In this document: piece after piece, positions 7,428-15,311 of the stretch | Numbering within the stretch: position 1 is the stretch's first letter | How the letters are laid out: each line of letters begins with the position of its first letter | NCBI RefSeq assembly: GCF_008180155.1 | Contig: NZ_VSZS01000065.1 | Coordinates: 124,001-188,000, forward strand | DNA from: Neoaquamicrobium microcysteis | Lineage (GTDB): Bacteria > Pseudomonadota > Alphaproteobacteria > Rhizobiales > Rhizobiaceae | Reading direction: 5' to 3' | DNA: 64,000 nt | Program-made: the position numbers and the translations under genes | Notes under the pieces: model-generated | What the model saw: only the letters and a program-made list of their open reading frames with translations | The model's database searches: none | Told to the model about the DNA's origin: nothing

Positions 7428-8336
7428 TCAGCGCCTGCTCTCTTCAAGGAAGGGGACGCGAGCCAGCACATCCGTGATCGAGCGGACGACGGCGTCGATG
7501 TTCACGCCGCCGTCCGAGATGCGGTAGCTGATGAACAGATGCGAGGAAGGCACCGGCGGGGTCGCATTGAGCAACCTGACCCGCCCGGCGCGCGCTGCCC
7601 GCTTGACGATGGAGACGGGAAGCAGGCTGACGCCGACGCCGGAGCTGACGAGCTCGGCGATGACCGCGACGCTGGAGCACGAACTGACGTGCAGTGGCGT
7701 CAGGCCCGCCTCGCGGAACCAATCCATGATCGCGCCGAATTGCGGCGCAGGCGGCGGGGTCGAGATGATCGGGAGCCCTCGCAAGTCGACAGGTCGTACG
7801 GGCTCGCGCAGGTCGAACGATTCATGCGCGACCCATTTCATCGTGTGATGACCGAGCGGGATGGTGCGTAGCCGCAGGTTCTCCTTCGGGTCGCCGAGAA
7901 CGGCGACATCGATGCGCCTTTCCTCCAGGTCTTCAGAAAGCTGCGTGCTGGTGCCTATAGCGAGTTCGACGCGCAGCCCCGGGTGCTCGACGGCGAGGAA
8001 CCGCATCAGCTCCGGCAGGCACGCCAGGGCAAACGTTTCCGGCACGCCCAGCCGGATCAGTCCCTGCACGTTTGTGGCCGAGCCGACGCGCTCCTGGATG
8101 CGACGCGCTTCCGACAGAACGTTGCCGGAGAGCTCCAGCAGGACCTCGCCGTCGCTGGACAGCCGCACGCTGCGCCCGACGCGCTCGAACAAAGTCACGC
8201 CGAGGTTCTGCTCCAGTTCGCGGATGCGCAAAGAAATCGTCGGCTGGGCCACATTGAGTTGATGCGCCGCGCCCTGGAAAGAGCCGAGGCGGGCGATCCA
8301 GTGGAAGGCTTCGAGTTGGGCGAGCGTAAAGCGCAT
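7428..8336 (-). CDS. LysR-family transcriptional regulator
   Basis: A 302-residue LysR regulator. The winged helix-turn-helix is at residues 1-60 (LGSFQGAAHQLNVAQPTISL, then LEQNLGVTLFER), followed by the linker helix and a periplasmic-binding-protein-like effector domain. It is convergent with the dadA-RidA pair (7 bp gap) and divergent from the TRAP transporter operon, whose start is 167 bp away. That arrangement is typical for a LysR protein controlling the divergent operon. An AATTG-N7-CAATT inverted repeat in the gap is a candidate site. The effector is probably the TRAP substrate or a product of its breakdown. Confidence 0.9.
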   Translation of the reverse strand: MRFTLAQLEAFHWIARLGSFQGAAHQLNVAQPTISLRIRELEQNLGVTLFERVGRSVRLSSDGEVLLELSGNVLSEARRIQERVGSATNVQGLIRLGVPETFALACLPELMRFLAVEHPGLRVELAIGTSTQLSEDLEERRIDVAVLGDPKENLRLRTIPLGHHTMKWVAHESFDLREPVRPVDLRGLPIISTPPPAPQFGAIMDWFREAGLTPLHVSSCSSVAVIAELVSSGVGVSLLPVSIVKRAARAGRVRLLNATPPVPSSHLFISYRISDGGVNIDAVVRSITDVLARVPFLEESRR

Positions 8337-8360
8337 CGATTGACTTTTTCAATGCAAGGC

Positions 8361-8377
8361 AATTGTTTTTTCCAATT
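8361..8377. promoter_or_regulatory. candidate LysR binding site upstream of the TRAP operon
   Basis: AATTG (8361-8365) and CAATT (8373-8377) form a perfect inverted repeat around a T-rich seven-base spacer. It lies between the divergent LysR and TRAP genes, 24 bp from the LysR start codon. It has the dyad layout of LysR operators (T-N11-A type). A further CAATTG is at 8407-8412. Confidence 0.45.
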
Positions 8378-8503
8378 AGTTTTTATCATCCTATTCCGAT
8401 ACTGTCCAATTGCTGAATTTGCTGGTGTCGCGCAGTAGAACGAGGGTGGGAAAACCTCGCAGGCGACGGCAACCGACAGTTGTTCAACCAATGGGAGTTT
8501 CCG

Positions 8504-9583
8504 ATGAGCATGAGAAGATTGTTGAAGTCGTCGTCGGCCGTCGTCGTCTGTCTTGCTGCACTTTCGTGCGGCGCCCACGCGCAGGAGATCGAAGAACTTT
8601 CCTTCGCGGTCATCGCGGCGCCAAGCAACGTCAATGCGTGGAAGCAGGTCCAGAAGCCCTTCTACGAGCAGGTGCTTCCTGAGGCTTCCGGCGGCAAGAT
8701 CACGGTCGAGGCGACCCCGCACAACGAAGCCGGCATCGATATGGTCGAGGCGACCCGCATGGCGACGCAGGGCGTCGTCAACGTCGTCAACGGCGCCTTC
8801 AACCAGATCGCGGCCGACGATCCGCGCTTCGCGGGCATCGACCTGCCGGGCATCGGCGTGACGGTCGAGGAGGCCCGTGCCGCCGTTGAAGCCTATCGCG
8901 ACGTAGTCGCCAAGAGACTCGAAGAAGTAGAGAACCTCAAGCTGCTCGCCACCGGTCCGAACACCATGCAGGTCATCCTGTGTCGCGGAGAAATCACCGA
9001 TCTCGACTACTTCAAGGGCAAGAAGGTCCGCGTCTGGGCCAAGGCAATGTCCGACTACATGGAAGAGCTGGGATCCGTCACGGTGACGATTCCGTGGGAG
9101 GAAGCGCTTCCGGCGTTGCAGAACGGCGTCGCGGATTGCGGCATCACCAGTCCGTCCAACGCCAACAATGCGCGCTGGTGGGAGGTGCTGGACAGCCAGA
9201 TGGTCATTCCGCTCGGCGGCTGGGCCATCAATTTCACCGCGGCCAACCTGGACTGGTGGAATGGGCTGCCCGTGGAGACGCAGGCCTTCCTTGAGGAACA
9301 GTTCGGCGTGCTGGAAGAGATGGCGTGGAAGCAGGGCGGTCTCGACCTGCAGGACGGCCTCGACTGCAATGCGGGCGCGGATAGCTGCCAGTTCGGCATC
9401 AAGGCCGAAGCCGGCCGCGAGATGACCACGATCACGCCCAGCGACGCCGACATGGCGCGCCACGCCGAGATCATGCGCGAATCCGTGCTGGCGAACTGGG
9501 CTTCCGACTGCGGAACGGAATGCGTCGTGGAATGGAACCAGACCGTCGGAAAGGTGGTCGGCCTGACTGCACCCGAGAACTGA
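8504..9583 (+). CDS. TRAP transporter substrate-binding protein (DctP family)
   Basis: A 359-residue periplasmic binding protein of a TRAP transporter. It starts with a Sec signal peptide (charged MSMRR, hydrophobic core, cleavage after AHA at about residue 26). The DctP domain follows, with the strand LDYFKGKKVRVWAK carrying the conserved arginine region that binds the substrate carboxylate. The C-terminal 80 residues hold two close cysteine pairs (CNAGADSC and CGTEC), which could form disulfides in the periplasm. ATG 8504 has GGGAG upstream; an in-frame ATG at 8480 would spoil the signal peptide. It is first in an operon with the DctQ and DctM subunits. The ligand is unknown; a carboxylate or amino acid derivative is likely from context. 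Confidence 0.9.
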   Translation: MSMRRLLKSSSAVVVCLAALSCGAHAQEIEELSFAVIAAPSNVNAWKQVQKPFYEQVLPEASGGKITVEATPHNEAGIDMVEATRMATQGVVNVVNGAFNQIAADDPRFAGIDLPGIGVTVEEARAAVEAYRDVVAKRLEEVENLKLLATGPNTMQVILCRGEITDLDYFKGKKVRVWAKAMSDYMEELGSVTVTIPWEEALPALQNGVADCGITSPSNANNARWWEVLDSQMVIPLGGWAINFTAANLDWWNGLPVETQAFLEEQFGVLEEMAWKQGGLDLQDGLDCNAGADSCQFGIKAEAGREMTTITPSDADMARHAEIMRESVLANWASDCGTECVVEWNQTVGKVVGLTAPEN

Positions 9584-9596
9584 TCGAGCGGGTCAG

Positions 9597-9618
9597 CGGC
9601 CGGCCTGCGGGCCGGCCG
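9597..9618 (+). promoter_or_regulatory. intra-operon stem-loop after the TRAP binding-protein gene
   Basis: CGGCCGGC (9597-9604) pairs perfectly with GCCGGCCG (9611-9618) around a six-base loop, 14 bp after the stop codon. No U run follows. Such hairpins often protect the binding-protein mRNA and lower expression of the membrane subunits downstream. Confidence 0.65.
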
Positions 9619-9645
9619 GTCGTATCCACGTCAAAGGGGATCGTC

Positions 9646-10242
9646 GTGAAACGGTTCGATGCTGCGCTTTCCGTCATTGGCGAGAAGTCTGCGCTTGTCT
9701 GCGGGTATATGCTGATCGCGGCGGCTCTCTACGTCAGTGCCGAACTGATCTCGCGCAAGGCTTTCGGCTTCTCGCTCGGCGGGGCGAACGAGGTCTCGGG
9801 ATACGTGCTGGGCGCTACCACGGCATGGTCCTTCGGCTACACGATGCTGATGCGTTCTCACATCCGCATCGACGTGTTCACGCGCAACCTTCCGCCGCGT
9901 GGTCGGGCGGTGACCGATCTCGTAGGCGCGTTCGCGCTGGTCGTCTTTGCCGCCGTGTTCGTCTGGCACGCCGTCGCCTATCTGGACTTCCTCTGGCAGC
10001 GCGGCACGCGCTCGATCACCTCGTTGGCGCTGCCGCTCTGGATTCCCGTTTCTGCCTGGTGCGCCGGCTGGATCTTCTTCCTCGTCGTCAGTCTCAACCT
10101 GGCGGCGATCGGGACGCGGGCCTTCCTGCGCGGCGACCATGACGAGGTGCAGCGCCGCATCGGCGCCATCCTGGAGGAAGAGGACCTGATCGTCCCGCTC
10201 GGCGACGAGGTCATCACCGCTCGAGGGGAGCAATCGCGATGA
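9646..10242 (+). CDS. TRAP transporter small permease (DctQ family)
   Basis: A 198-residue four-helix membrane protein, the small subunit of the TRAP transporter. Helices can be seen at about residues 17-35, 48-65, 88-108 and 130-150. The motif MRSHIRIDVFTRNLP after helix two is typical of DctQ. The start is GTG at 9646, with AAAGGGGA upstream; the longer frame from 9520 would overlap the binding-protein gene and lacks support. It ends in an ATGA overlap with the large permease gene, so the two are translationally coupled. Together with the binding protein it drives sodium-dependent uptake of an organic acid. Confidence 0.88.
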   Translation: MKRFDAALSVIGEKSALVCGYMLIAAALYVSAELISRKAFGFSLGGANEVSGYVLGATTAWSFGYTMLMRSHIRIDVFTRNLPPRGRAVTDLVGAFALVVFAAVFVWHAVAYLDFLWQRGTRSITSLALPLWIPVSAWCAGWIFFLVVSLNLAAIGTRAFLRGDHDEVQRRIGAILEEEDLIVPLGDEVITARGEQSR

Positions 10243-11522
10243 TCCTCTACATTCTCGTCGCCCTGCTGGCGCTGCTCTTCATAAGCCTTCCGGTTGGGGC
10301 GGCCCTGGCGTTCCTCGGCTTCGGCCTCGACTATGTGACCGGCGGCCTGCCGCTCTATCGCGGCATCGCGACGATGTCTTGGGCGGTGCAGAGCGGCATC
10401 CTGCTTGTCGCGGTGCCGATGTTCATCCTGCTCGGCGAGATCCTCGTGCGCTCCGGCATCGCCGAGCGTATGTACGGCGCGATACAGCAATGGCTGTCGT
10501 GGCTGCCGGGCGGGCTGATGCACGCGAACATCGGCGCCAGCATGGCGTTTGCGGCCACGTCCGGCTCGAGCGTCGCGACCGCGGCGACGGTCAGCACCGT
10601 CTCGGTGCCGCTGGTGCGGCGCTACGCCTATAACGAGCGCCTCTTCCTTGGCTCGCTCGCGGCGGGCGGCACGCTTGGCATCCTGATCCCGCCCTCGATC
10701 AACCTGATCGTCTTCGGCTTCCTCACGAACACGTCCATCCCGTCGCTCTATCTTGCCGGCTTCCTGCCCGGGGTGGTGCTCGGAGGGCTGTTCATGCTGA
10801 CGGTGCTGCTCGCCTGCCTTATCTGGCCGAAATGGGGCGGCCAGAGAGTTGAGACGAGCTGGCGGGGCAGGGTGCGCACGCTGCCCGACATGCTTCCCCC
10901 GCTCGTCCTCTTCGTTGTCGTGATCGGATCGATCTATCTGGGATGGGCGACCCCGACGGAATCTGCCTCGCTCGGTGTCGTCATGGCGCTGATCATCGCC
11001 GCCATCTACGGCCGGCTCAACGTCGCCATGCTGAACCAGGCGATCCTCGGCACGATCCGGACGACCGGCTTGATCTTCCTCATCCTCGTGGCCGCCTGGT
11101 TCCTCAACTTCGTGCTTTCGATCGTCGGGGTCACGCGGATGCTGAACGACTTCGTGACGACGCATGGGCTCTCGCCGCAGGGGCTGTTGCTTCTCGTCAT
11201 CGGATTCTACCTCGTGCTCGGCTGCATCATGGAACCGATGCCGCTGATGGTTATCAGCGTGCCGACGCTGACGCCGGTGATGGCGAGCGCGGGCTATGAT
11301 CCGGTGTGGTTCGGCATCATGGTGGTGCTGCTCATCGAAACCGCGCTCATCACTCCGCCGATCGGCGCCAGCCTGTTCGTCGTGCAGGGGGTGCGCGGGC
11401 GCGGCAACATCAACGACGTCATCATCGGTGCGCTGCCCTTCGTCGTGAACCTGCTGATGATGATCGGCCTGATCGTCCTCTTCCCCGGCATCGTCATGTG
11501 GCTGCCCGAGATCATGAAATGA
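10239..11522 (+). CDS. TRAP transporter large permease (DctM family)
   Basis: A 427-residue polytopic inner-membrane protein, the translocating subunit of the TRAP system. About 12 hydrophobic segments are visible, with typical DctM motifs such as NIGASMAFAATSGSSVAT and GTLGILIPPSI, and the repeat-related GCIMEPMPLMVISVP and LITPPIG in the second half. It overlaps dctQ by four bases (ATGA). It is followed 46 bp later by the HD-domain gene in the same direction, so the operon probably continues. Length and layout are normal for the family. Confidence 0.92.
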   Translation: MILYILVALLALLFISLPVGAALAFLGFGLDYVTGGLPLYRGIATMSWAVQSGILLVAVPMFILLGEILVRSGIAERMYGAIQQWLSWLPGGLMHANIGASMAFAATSGSSVATAATVSTVSVPLVRRYAYNERLFLGSLAAGGTLGILIPPSINLIVFGFLTNTSIPSLYLAGFLPGVVLGGLFMLTVLLACLIWPKWGGQRVETSWRGRVRTLPDMLPPLVLFVVVIGSIYLGWATPTESASLGVVMALIIAAIYGRLNVAMLNQAILGTIRTTGLIFLILVAAWFLNFVLSIVGVTRMLNDFVTTHGLSPQGLLLLVIGFYLVLGCIMEPMPLMVISVPTLTPVMASAGYDPVWFGIMVVLLIETALITPPIGASLFVVQGVRGRGNINDVIIGALPFVVNLLMMIGLIVLFPGIVMWLPEIMK

Positions 11523-11568
11523 GCGGCCGCACGCCGCCGCCCGACCAGTCTTGCTAGTGAGGAAAACC

Positions 11569-12249
11569 ATGCTGACATACCCAGAAAAATTCAGACCCGT
11601 GACCGACAGGATGAAGCGCGAGGTCGTCGAGGACCTGCCGGAGCTGATGGACGTGCGCGACGAGAAGCTGCGCAACCTCGCGATCGAGGGCTGGGCGCTC
11701 GCTATTTCCGGCTCCAGCTTCGGCCGCATCAGCGAGATCCCCGGCGACGGCAATCCGGGCATCATGGTGCTCAAGCGCGGCACGCAGGACATACACCTGC
11801 GCGGCGTCGCTCGGATCGCCGTGCAGATGGTCGACCACTTCGCGGAATTCTTCCCCGAGGCGGACATCGATCGCGACGTGGTGCTTGCGGGCGCGCTGTG
11901 CCACGACATCGGCAAGGCGTGGGAGTGCGATCCCGTCAACCAGAAGCGCTGGCATGACGACCCCACCAAGGTGGGCAAGCCGTCGCTCCGCCATCCGGTG
12001 TACGGCGCGCATATCTGCCTGATGGCCGGGCTGCCGGAGGAAATCGCGCATATCGCGGTTGCCCACTCTCCAGAGGGCGACACGGTCAAGCGCTCGCTGG
12101 AATGCATCGTCGTACACCAGGCCGACGTGGCATGGTGGACCATCGCCGCGGTTGGCGGGCTGATCGTCGAGGATACGTTCATTCCCTCCATGACCCGCCA
12201 CTTCCTGCCGCGCCCGAACCGCAACGAGAGCCGCAGGGCGGCCGAGTAG
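11569..12249 (+). CDS. HD-domain hydrolase
   Basis: A 226-residue HD-superfamily protein. The metal-binding set is visible as H76 (HLRGVARI), H112-D113 (CHDIGKAWE), H142 and H148 (RHPVYGAH), and D185 (VHQAD), all as expected for a metal-dependent phosphohydrolase or, less often, an oxygenase. ATG 11569 has GTGAGGA upstream. It lies in the TRAP operon, 46 bp after the large permease and 9 bp before the hydratase gene. That position suggests a metabolic rather than signalling role, perhaps on the imported compound. No closer function can be given. There are no other domains. Confidence 0.8.
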   Translation: MLTYPEKFRPVTDRMKREVVEDLPELMDVRDEKLRNLAIEGWALAISGSSFGRISEIPGDGNPGIMVLKRGTQDIHLRGVARIAVQMVDHFAEFFPEADIDRDVVLAGALCHDIGKAWECDPVNQKRWHDDPTKVGKPSLRHPVYGAHICLMAGLPEEIAHIAVAHSPEGDTVKRSLECIVVHQADVAWWTIAAVGGLIVEDTFIPSMTRHFLPRPNRNESRRAAE

Positions 12250-12258
12250 GTGAGGGCG

Positions 12259-13038
12259 ATGAGCGATCCCGCCGTGGACGGCATTGCAGCCGAGCTTGCC
12301 GCGGCGCGGCTAGGCGGCATCCGTCTCGACACGTTTCCGGGAGCGATCCCGGAAACGCTTGACGAGGCCTACCACATCCAGAACCTGGTGGCGGCGCGGA
12401 TCGGCGGGGAAATCGCCGGCTGGAAGGTCGCCGCCCTTCCGGCGAACGTTGCCGACAGGCTGGGCGCGGAGCGCATCTGCGGCCCCATCCTGAAGGCGAA
12501 TGTCTTTTCCAGCGGGAGCGAGCTTGCCTGGCCGGAAGATGCCGACCGCAAGGTCGAGGCCGAACTGGCGATAAAGCTCAGGGCGGACCTGCCGGCCCGC
12601 TCGAACCCCTACAGCGTGAACGAGGTTCGGGATGCCGTGGGCGACATCCACGCAGCGATGGAGATCGCAGGGTCCTGCATCCGCGAGGTGGCCTCGCTCG
12701 GTGCGCTGGCGATCGTCAGCGACATGGGGTTCAACGCCGGCTTCGTCCACGGAGACCCCGTCGATGGCTGGCAACATGTCGACCTGGAGCGGATTCCCGC
12801 GAGCCTTCGCGTCGACAGCGAGGAGGCCGTCGGCGCTTCCGGCGACGTTCCCGGCGGTCCTCTGGCTGCACTGGCATGGCTCGCGAACCACCTTGGCGCG
12901 CGCAACATCCATCTGCGCGCCGGACAGTGGATATCCACGGGATGCTGCGGCCGCATGATCGAGGCCGTTGCGGGCAGCTCGGCGCGCGCGCTTTTCGCCG
13001 ACCGGGCGGCTGCGCACGTTACCTTCGCCCGCGCCTGA
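12259..13038 (+). CDS. 2-keto-4-pentenoate hydratase-like protein (FAH superfamily)
   Basis: A 259-residue member of the MhpD/2-oxohepta-3-ene-1,7-dioate hydratase family within the fumarylacetoacetate hydrolase superfamily. Typical features are the N-terminal substrate-hydration region (IAGWKVAA), the metal-binding DRKVEAELAIKL, and the C-terminal GQWISTGCCGR, close to the family GD/GxxVxTGS loop. The reaction is addition of water to a 2-oxo-alkenoate, usually after meta-cleavage of a ring. Start ATG 12259 follows GTGAGGG; a GTG at 12250 is possible. It is the last gene of the TRAP operon, with a short gap to the HD gene. The usual partner aldolase and dehydrogenase are not nearby, so the substrate is uncertain. 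Confidence 0.82.
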   Translation: MSDPAVDGIAAELAAARLGGIRLDTFPGAIPETLDEAYHIQNLVAARIGGEIAGWKVAALPANVADRLGAERICGPILKANVFSSGSELAWPEDADRKVEAELAIKLRADLPARSNPYSVNEVRDAVGDIHAAMEIAGSCIREVASLGALAIVSDMGFNAGFVHGDPVDGWQHVDLERIPASLRVDSEEAVGASGDVPGGPLAALAWLANHLGARNIHLRAGQWISTGCCGRMIEAVAGSSARALFADRAAAHVTFARA

Positions 13039-13210
13039 GCCGGGTAAGAGCGAGCCTGCATCTGTGCACAAGTAAGGTCTCCATCTGCCGGGCAGGCGCG
13101 GACGGAGCCGTTCGTTGCGTCTGGCGGAACACACCGCAGCCCGAAAAGCGGATTATTCCAACGTTCTTCAAATGACCCCGGATAATCGGCGGTCAACTGC
13201 GCGGGAGCCG

Positions 13211-13242
13211 TTGACTCCCGTCGATAATTTTGCGTGTATTAT
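13211..13242 (+). promoter_or_regulatory. possible sigma-70-type promoter of the IclR/ABC operon
   Basis: TTGACT (13211-13216) and TATTAT (13237-13242) resemble -35 and -10 elements, but the spacing of 20 bp is longer than ideal. The -10 element runs into the palindrome at 13241-13267. It is the best promoter-like sequence in the 237-bp gap before the IclR gene. Confidence 0.3.
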
Positions 13243-13267
13243 ATATAGCAATAGCGTTGCTGTATAT
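13241..13267. promoter_or_regulatory. operator-like palindrome ending 8 bp before the IclR start codon
   Basis: ATATATAGCAA (13241-13251) and TTGCTGTATAT (13257-13267) form an inverted repeat with 11-base arms, one mismatch and a five-base spacer. It lies between the possible -10 element and the start codon at 13276. The site fits autoregulation by the IclR protein encoded just after it, and would also control the downstream transporter operon. Confidence 0.6.
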
Positions 13268-13275
13268 GGGACAAC

Positions 13276-14070
13276 ATGAGCTCTCTCGAAAACGCGCTGA
13301 AAATGATGCTTCTACTGAGCCGGGACCGGCCGGTTCTGCGCGTCGGGGAAGTGTGCCGGGAGGTCGGCATTCCGAAGAGCTCGGTGTCCCGTCTCCTCAA
13401 GACCCTGTCCGAATACGGCATGCTGGAGCGCGAGAAGGGCGATGCGGGTTACGTAGCGGGGCCACGTGCGCTGCTGCTCGCGGACCTCTATTCGGCCCAG
13501 CACTCCTTGAAGGATCTGGTCGATCTGAGCCTGGAGCGCGTCACGGCCGAGTTCGGCTTTGCCGGTTACACGTCGGTGCTGACCGGTTCGGACATCATCA
13601 TCCTCACCGTCAAGCATGGTTCGTACCCGCTGCGGCTGGTGCGCGAGATCGGCCAGCCGATGCCGGGCTTCAACACCTCGGTGGGGCGTGCTCTGATGGC
13701 CTATCTCGATGACGACGACATCGCCCGCCGGGCGCGCCAGAACGCGGCCCAGAGCTATTCGGACGCCGAGATCAGGCACCATATCGAACTGGTGCGGACC
13801 TATGGCGTCGCATGGACGCAGAGCACGATCATTCCCGGTATCGCCGCACTTGCGGTGGCGGTTCGTGATCCCAAGTCCGGCGAGTCGCTTGGCTTTTCGA
13901 TTTCCTATCCCACCAGTGCCGTCGACGAGGATTTGCGTGTCCGGATGCTTCAGCGCCTGCGCGAGGAAGCCCACGCGATCGGTCAGCGTCTGCAGGATCC
14001 CTTCTGGACGGACCGAAATCTCACCGACTGGCCGATACCCGATTTCACCCTGGATGAACTCGTCGAGTGA
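13276..14070 (+). CDS. IclR-family transcriptional regulator
   Basis: A 264-residue IclR regulator. The N-terminal winged helix is at about residues 8-65 (LRVGEVCREVGIPKSSVSRL), and the C-terminal GAF-like effector domain follows, with the typical GRALMAYL stretch near residue 138 and a conserved TIIPGIAALAVAV region. It begins at ATG 13276, eight bases after a strong palindrome that is its probable operator. Only 37 bp separate it from the ABC transporter gene downstream, so it likely heads that operon and controls it. IclR proteins usually bind small carboxylates or aromatic intermediates. Confidence 0.92.
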   Translation: MSSLENALKMMLLLSRDRPVLRVGEVCREVGIPKSSVSRLLKTLSEYGMLEREKGDAGYVAGPRALLLADLYSAQHSLKDLVDLSLERVTAEFGFAGYTSVLTGSDIIILTVKHGSYPLRLVREIGQPMPGFNTSVGRALMAYLDDDDIARRARQNAAQSYSDAEIRHHIELVRTYGVAWTQSTIIPGIAALAVAVRDPKSGESLGFSISYPTSAVDEDLRVRMLQRLREEAHAIGQRLQDPFWTDRNLTDWPIPDFTLDELVE

Positions 14071-14107
14071 TCCTTCCACCTTCAACGACAAAAATGGGGA
14101 ATAAAGA

Positions 14108-15190
14108 ATGACAAGATTTCTAAACGGTTCAGTCTCTCGCCGCTCTGTCCTGAAGGCGGGCGGCGCGCTCGCCGGCGCGGCCGCATTGGGCACGTTCGGC
14201 TACACGCCCGCACAGGCCGCAGGCGATCTGCGCATCATCATGCCCGGCGGTTCGTGGAAGGAATGGGTCGAGCAGACATTCACCGCCCCCTTCGGCTCGG
14301 CAAACGAAGTCGAGATCCTGTGGAAGCTCGGCCTCGGCCAGGAGCCGCTGGTCATGGCGCAGCAGGCGCGTCCGCAGTGGGACCTGATCCACACCGGACA
14401 GATGCGCGCGGGCCAGCTCGGCGCGATGGGGCTCTATCAGCCCCTTTCCGAAGAAAAGATGCCCAACCTCGCCAAGATCCACCCGTCCTTCCGATACCAG
14501 TATCTCGCCGGAAAGTGCCACACTCCCTACGGCCTGTGCGTCAACACCAGCAAGATCACCAGGGAGATCACCTCGTGGGAGGATCTGTGGGATCCGGAGT
14601 TCAAGGGACGCGTCGCATTCCCGGCATGGGGCTGGATCGGTGACGAGGTGTTCCATGCGATCAACATCGCTTTCGGCGGCACGTCCGAGGACATCGAGCC
14701 GGGCATTGCCAAGTTCAAGGAACTCTTTGCCGAGAACGGCGCCGTGGTCGCCAACAATGTCGAACACACTCGCCAGCTCATCGATGCGGAAGAAGTCTGG
14801 CTGGTGCCGTTCTTCGGTGCGCGTATCGAACAGGCCGCAGCAGCCGGTACCCCGGTCGAATTCGTGATCCCCGAAGAGGGCGGCCTGTCCTGGATCTGGA
14901 ACATGTCGATCATCGCCAACCGGCCCGAGCAGAATGTCGCCAATGCCGAGGCCCTGCTGGACACGACCTTCGAGGCCGAGCGCCAGATCGAATTCGCCAA
15001 GCTCACAGGATACCCGCCGACCAACATCGACGCGATGGCCAATCTGCCTGCGGAGCTGAAGAGGCTCGAACTGAGCGATTCTGACGTGGAACTGCTCGGC
15101 AAGCTGCAGAGCCAGCTCGATCCGATGACGCTGTTCGCCTATCGCGATCAGTACGCGGAGCGCTGGAACAAGGAAGTTCTCGGCGCCTGA
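14108..15190 (+). CDS. ABC transporter substrate-binding protein (polyamine type)
   Basis: A 360-residue extracytoplasmic binding protein of the spermidine/putrescine (PotD) class. It carries a twin-arginine-like leader (SRRSVLKAGGALAGAAALG) with cleavage near AQA at about residue 37, so it may be exported folded. The family pattern is clear: YGLCVNTSKI, then WEDLWDPEFKGRVAFP, and a hinge near WLVPFFGARIEQA. It leads the structural genes of a complete importer and is followed by a 13-bp stem-loop in the gap before the ATPase gene. The ligand is not evident. The two deacylase-like genes downstream suggest an N-acylated amine or amino acid rather than free polyamine. Confidence 0.9.
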   Translation: MTRFLNGSVSRRSVLKAGGALAGAAALGTFGYTPAQAAGDLRIIMPGGSWKEWVEQTFTAPFGSANEVEILWKLGLGQEPLVMAQQARPQWDLIHTGQMRAGQLGAMGLYQPLSEEKMPNLAKIHPSFRYQYLAGKCHTPYGLCVNTSKITREITSWEDLWDPEFKGRVAFPAWGWIGDEVFHAINIAFGGTSEDIEPGIAKFKELFAENGAVVANNVEHTRQLIDAEEVWLVPFFGARIEQAAAAGTPVEFVIPEEGGLSWIWNMSIIANRPEQNVANAEALLDTTFEAERQIEFAKLTGYPPTNIDAMANLPAELKRLELSDSDVELLGKLQSQLDPMTLFAYRDQYAERWNKEVLGA

Positions 15191-15196
15191 CTGCGC

Positions 15197-15229
15197 GTGA
15201 TGGAGCGCCGGACAGCGGCGCTCCATCAC
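15197..15229 (+). promoter_or_regulatory. strong intra-operon stem-loop after the ABC binding-protein gene
   Basis: GTGATGGAGCGCC (15197-15209) pairs perfectly with GGCGCTCCATCAC (15217-15229) around a seven-base loop, six bases after the stop codon. No U run follows. It probably stabilises the binding-protein message and sets its excess over the membrane subunits. Confidence 0.72.
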
Positions 15230-15311
15230 GGCGACGTTCACCACAAACGACAGTGATCCGAAGGCGGCTCGGCCTTCGGCTGACGAAGCAATTCAGCTTG
15301 AGGACCGCGCA

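Noticed and set aside
9978-12332. Open frame of about 780 codons on the minus strand
   Set aside because: It is antisense to the TRAP permease and HD genes, has a low-complexity charged translation and no domain.
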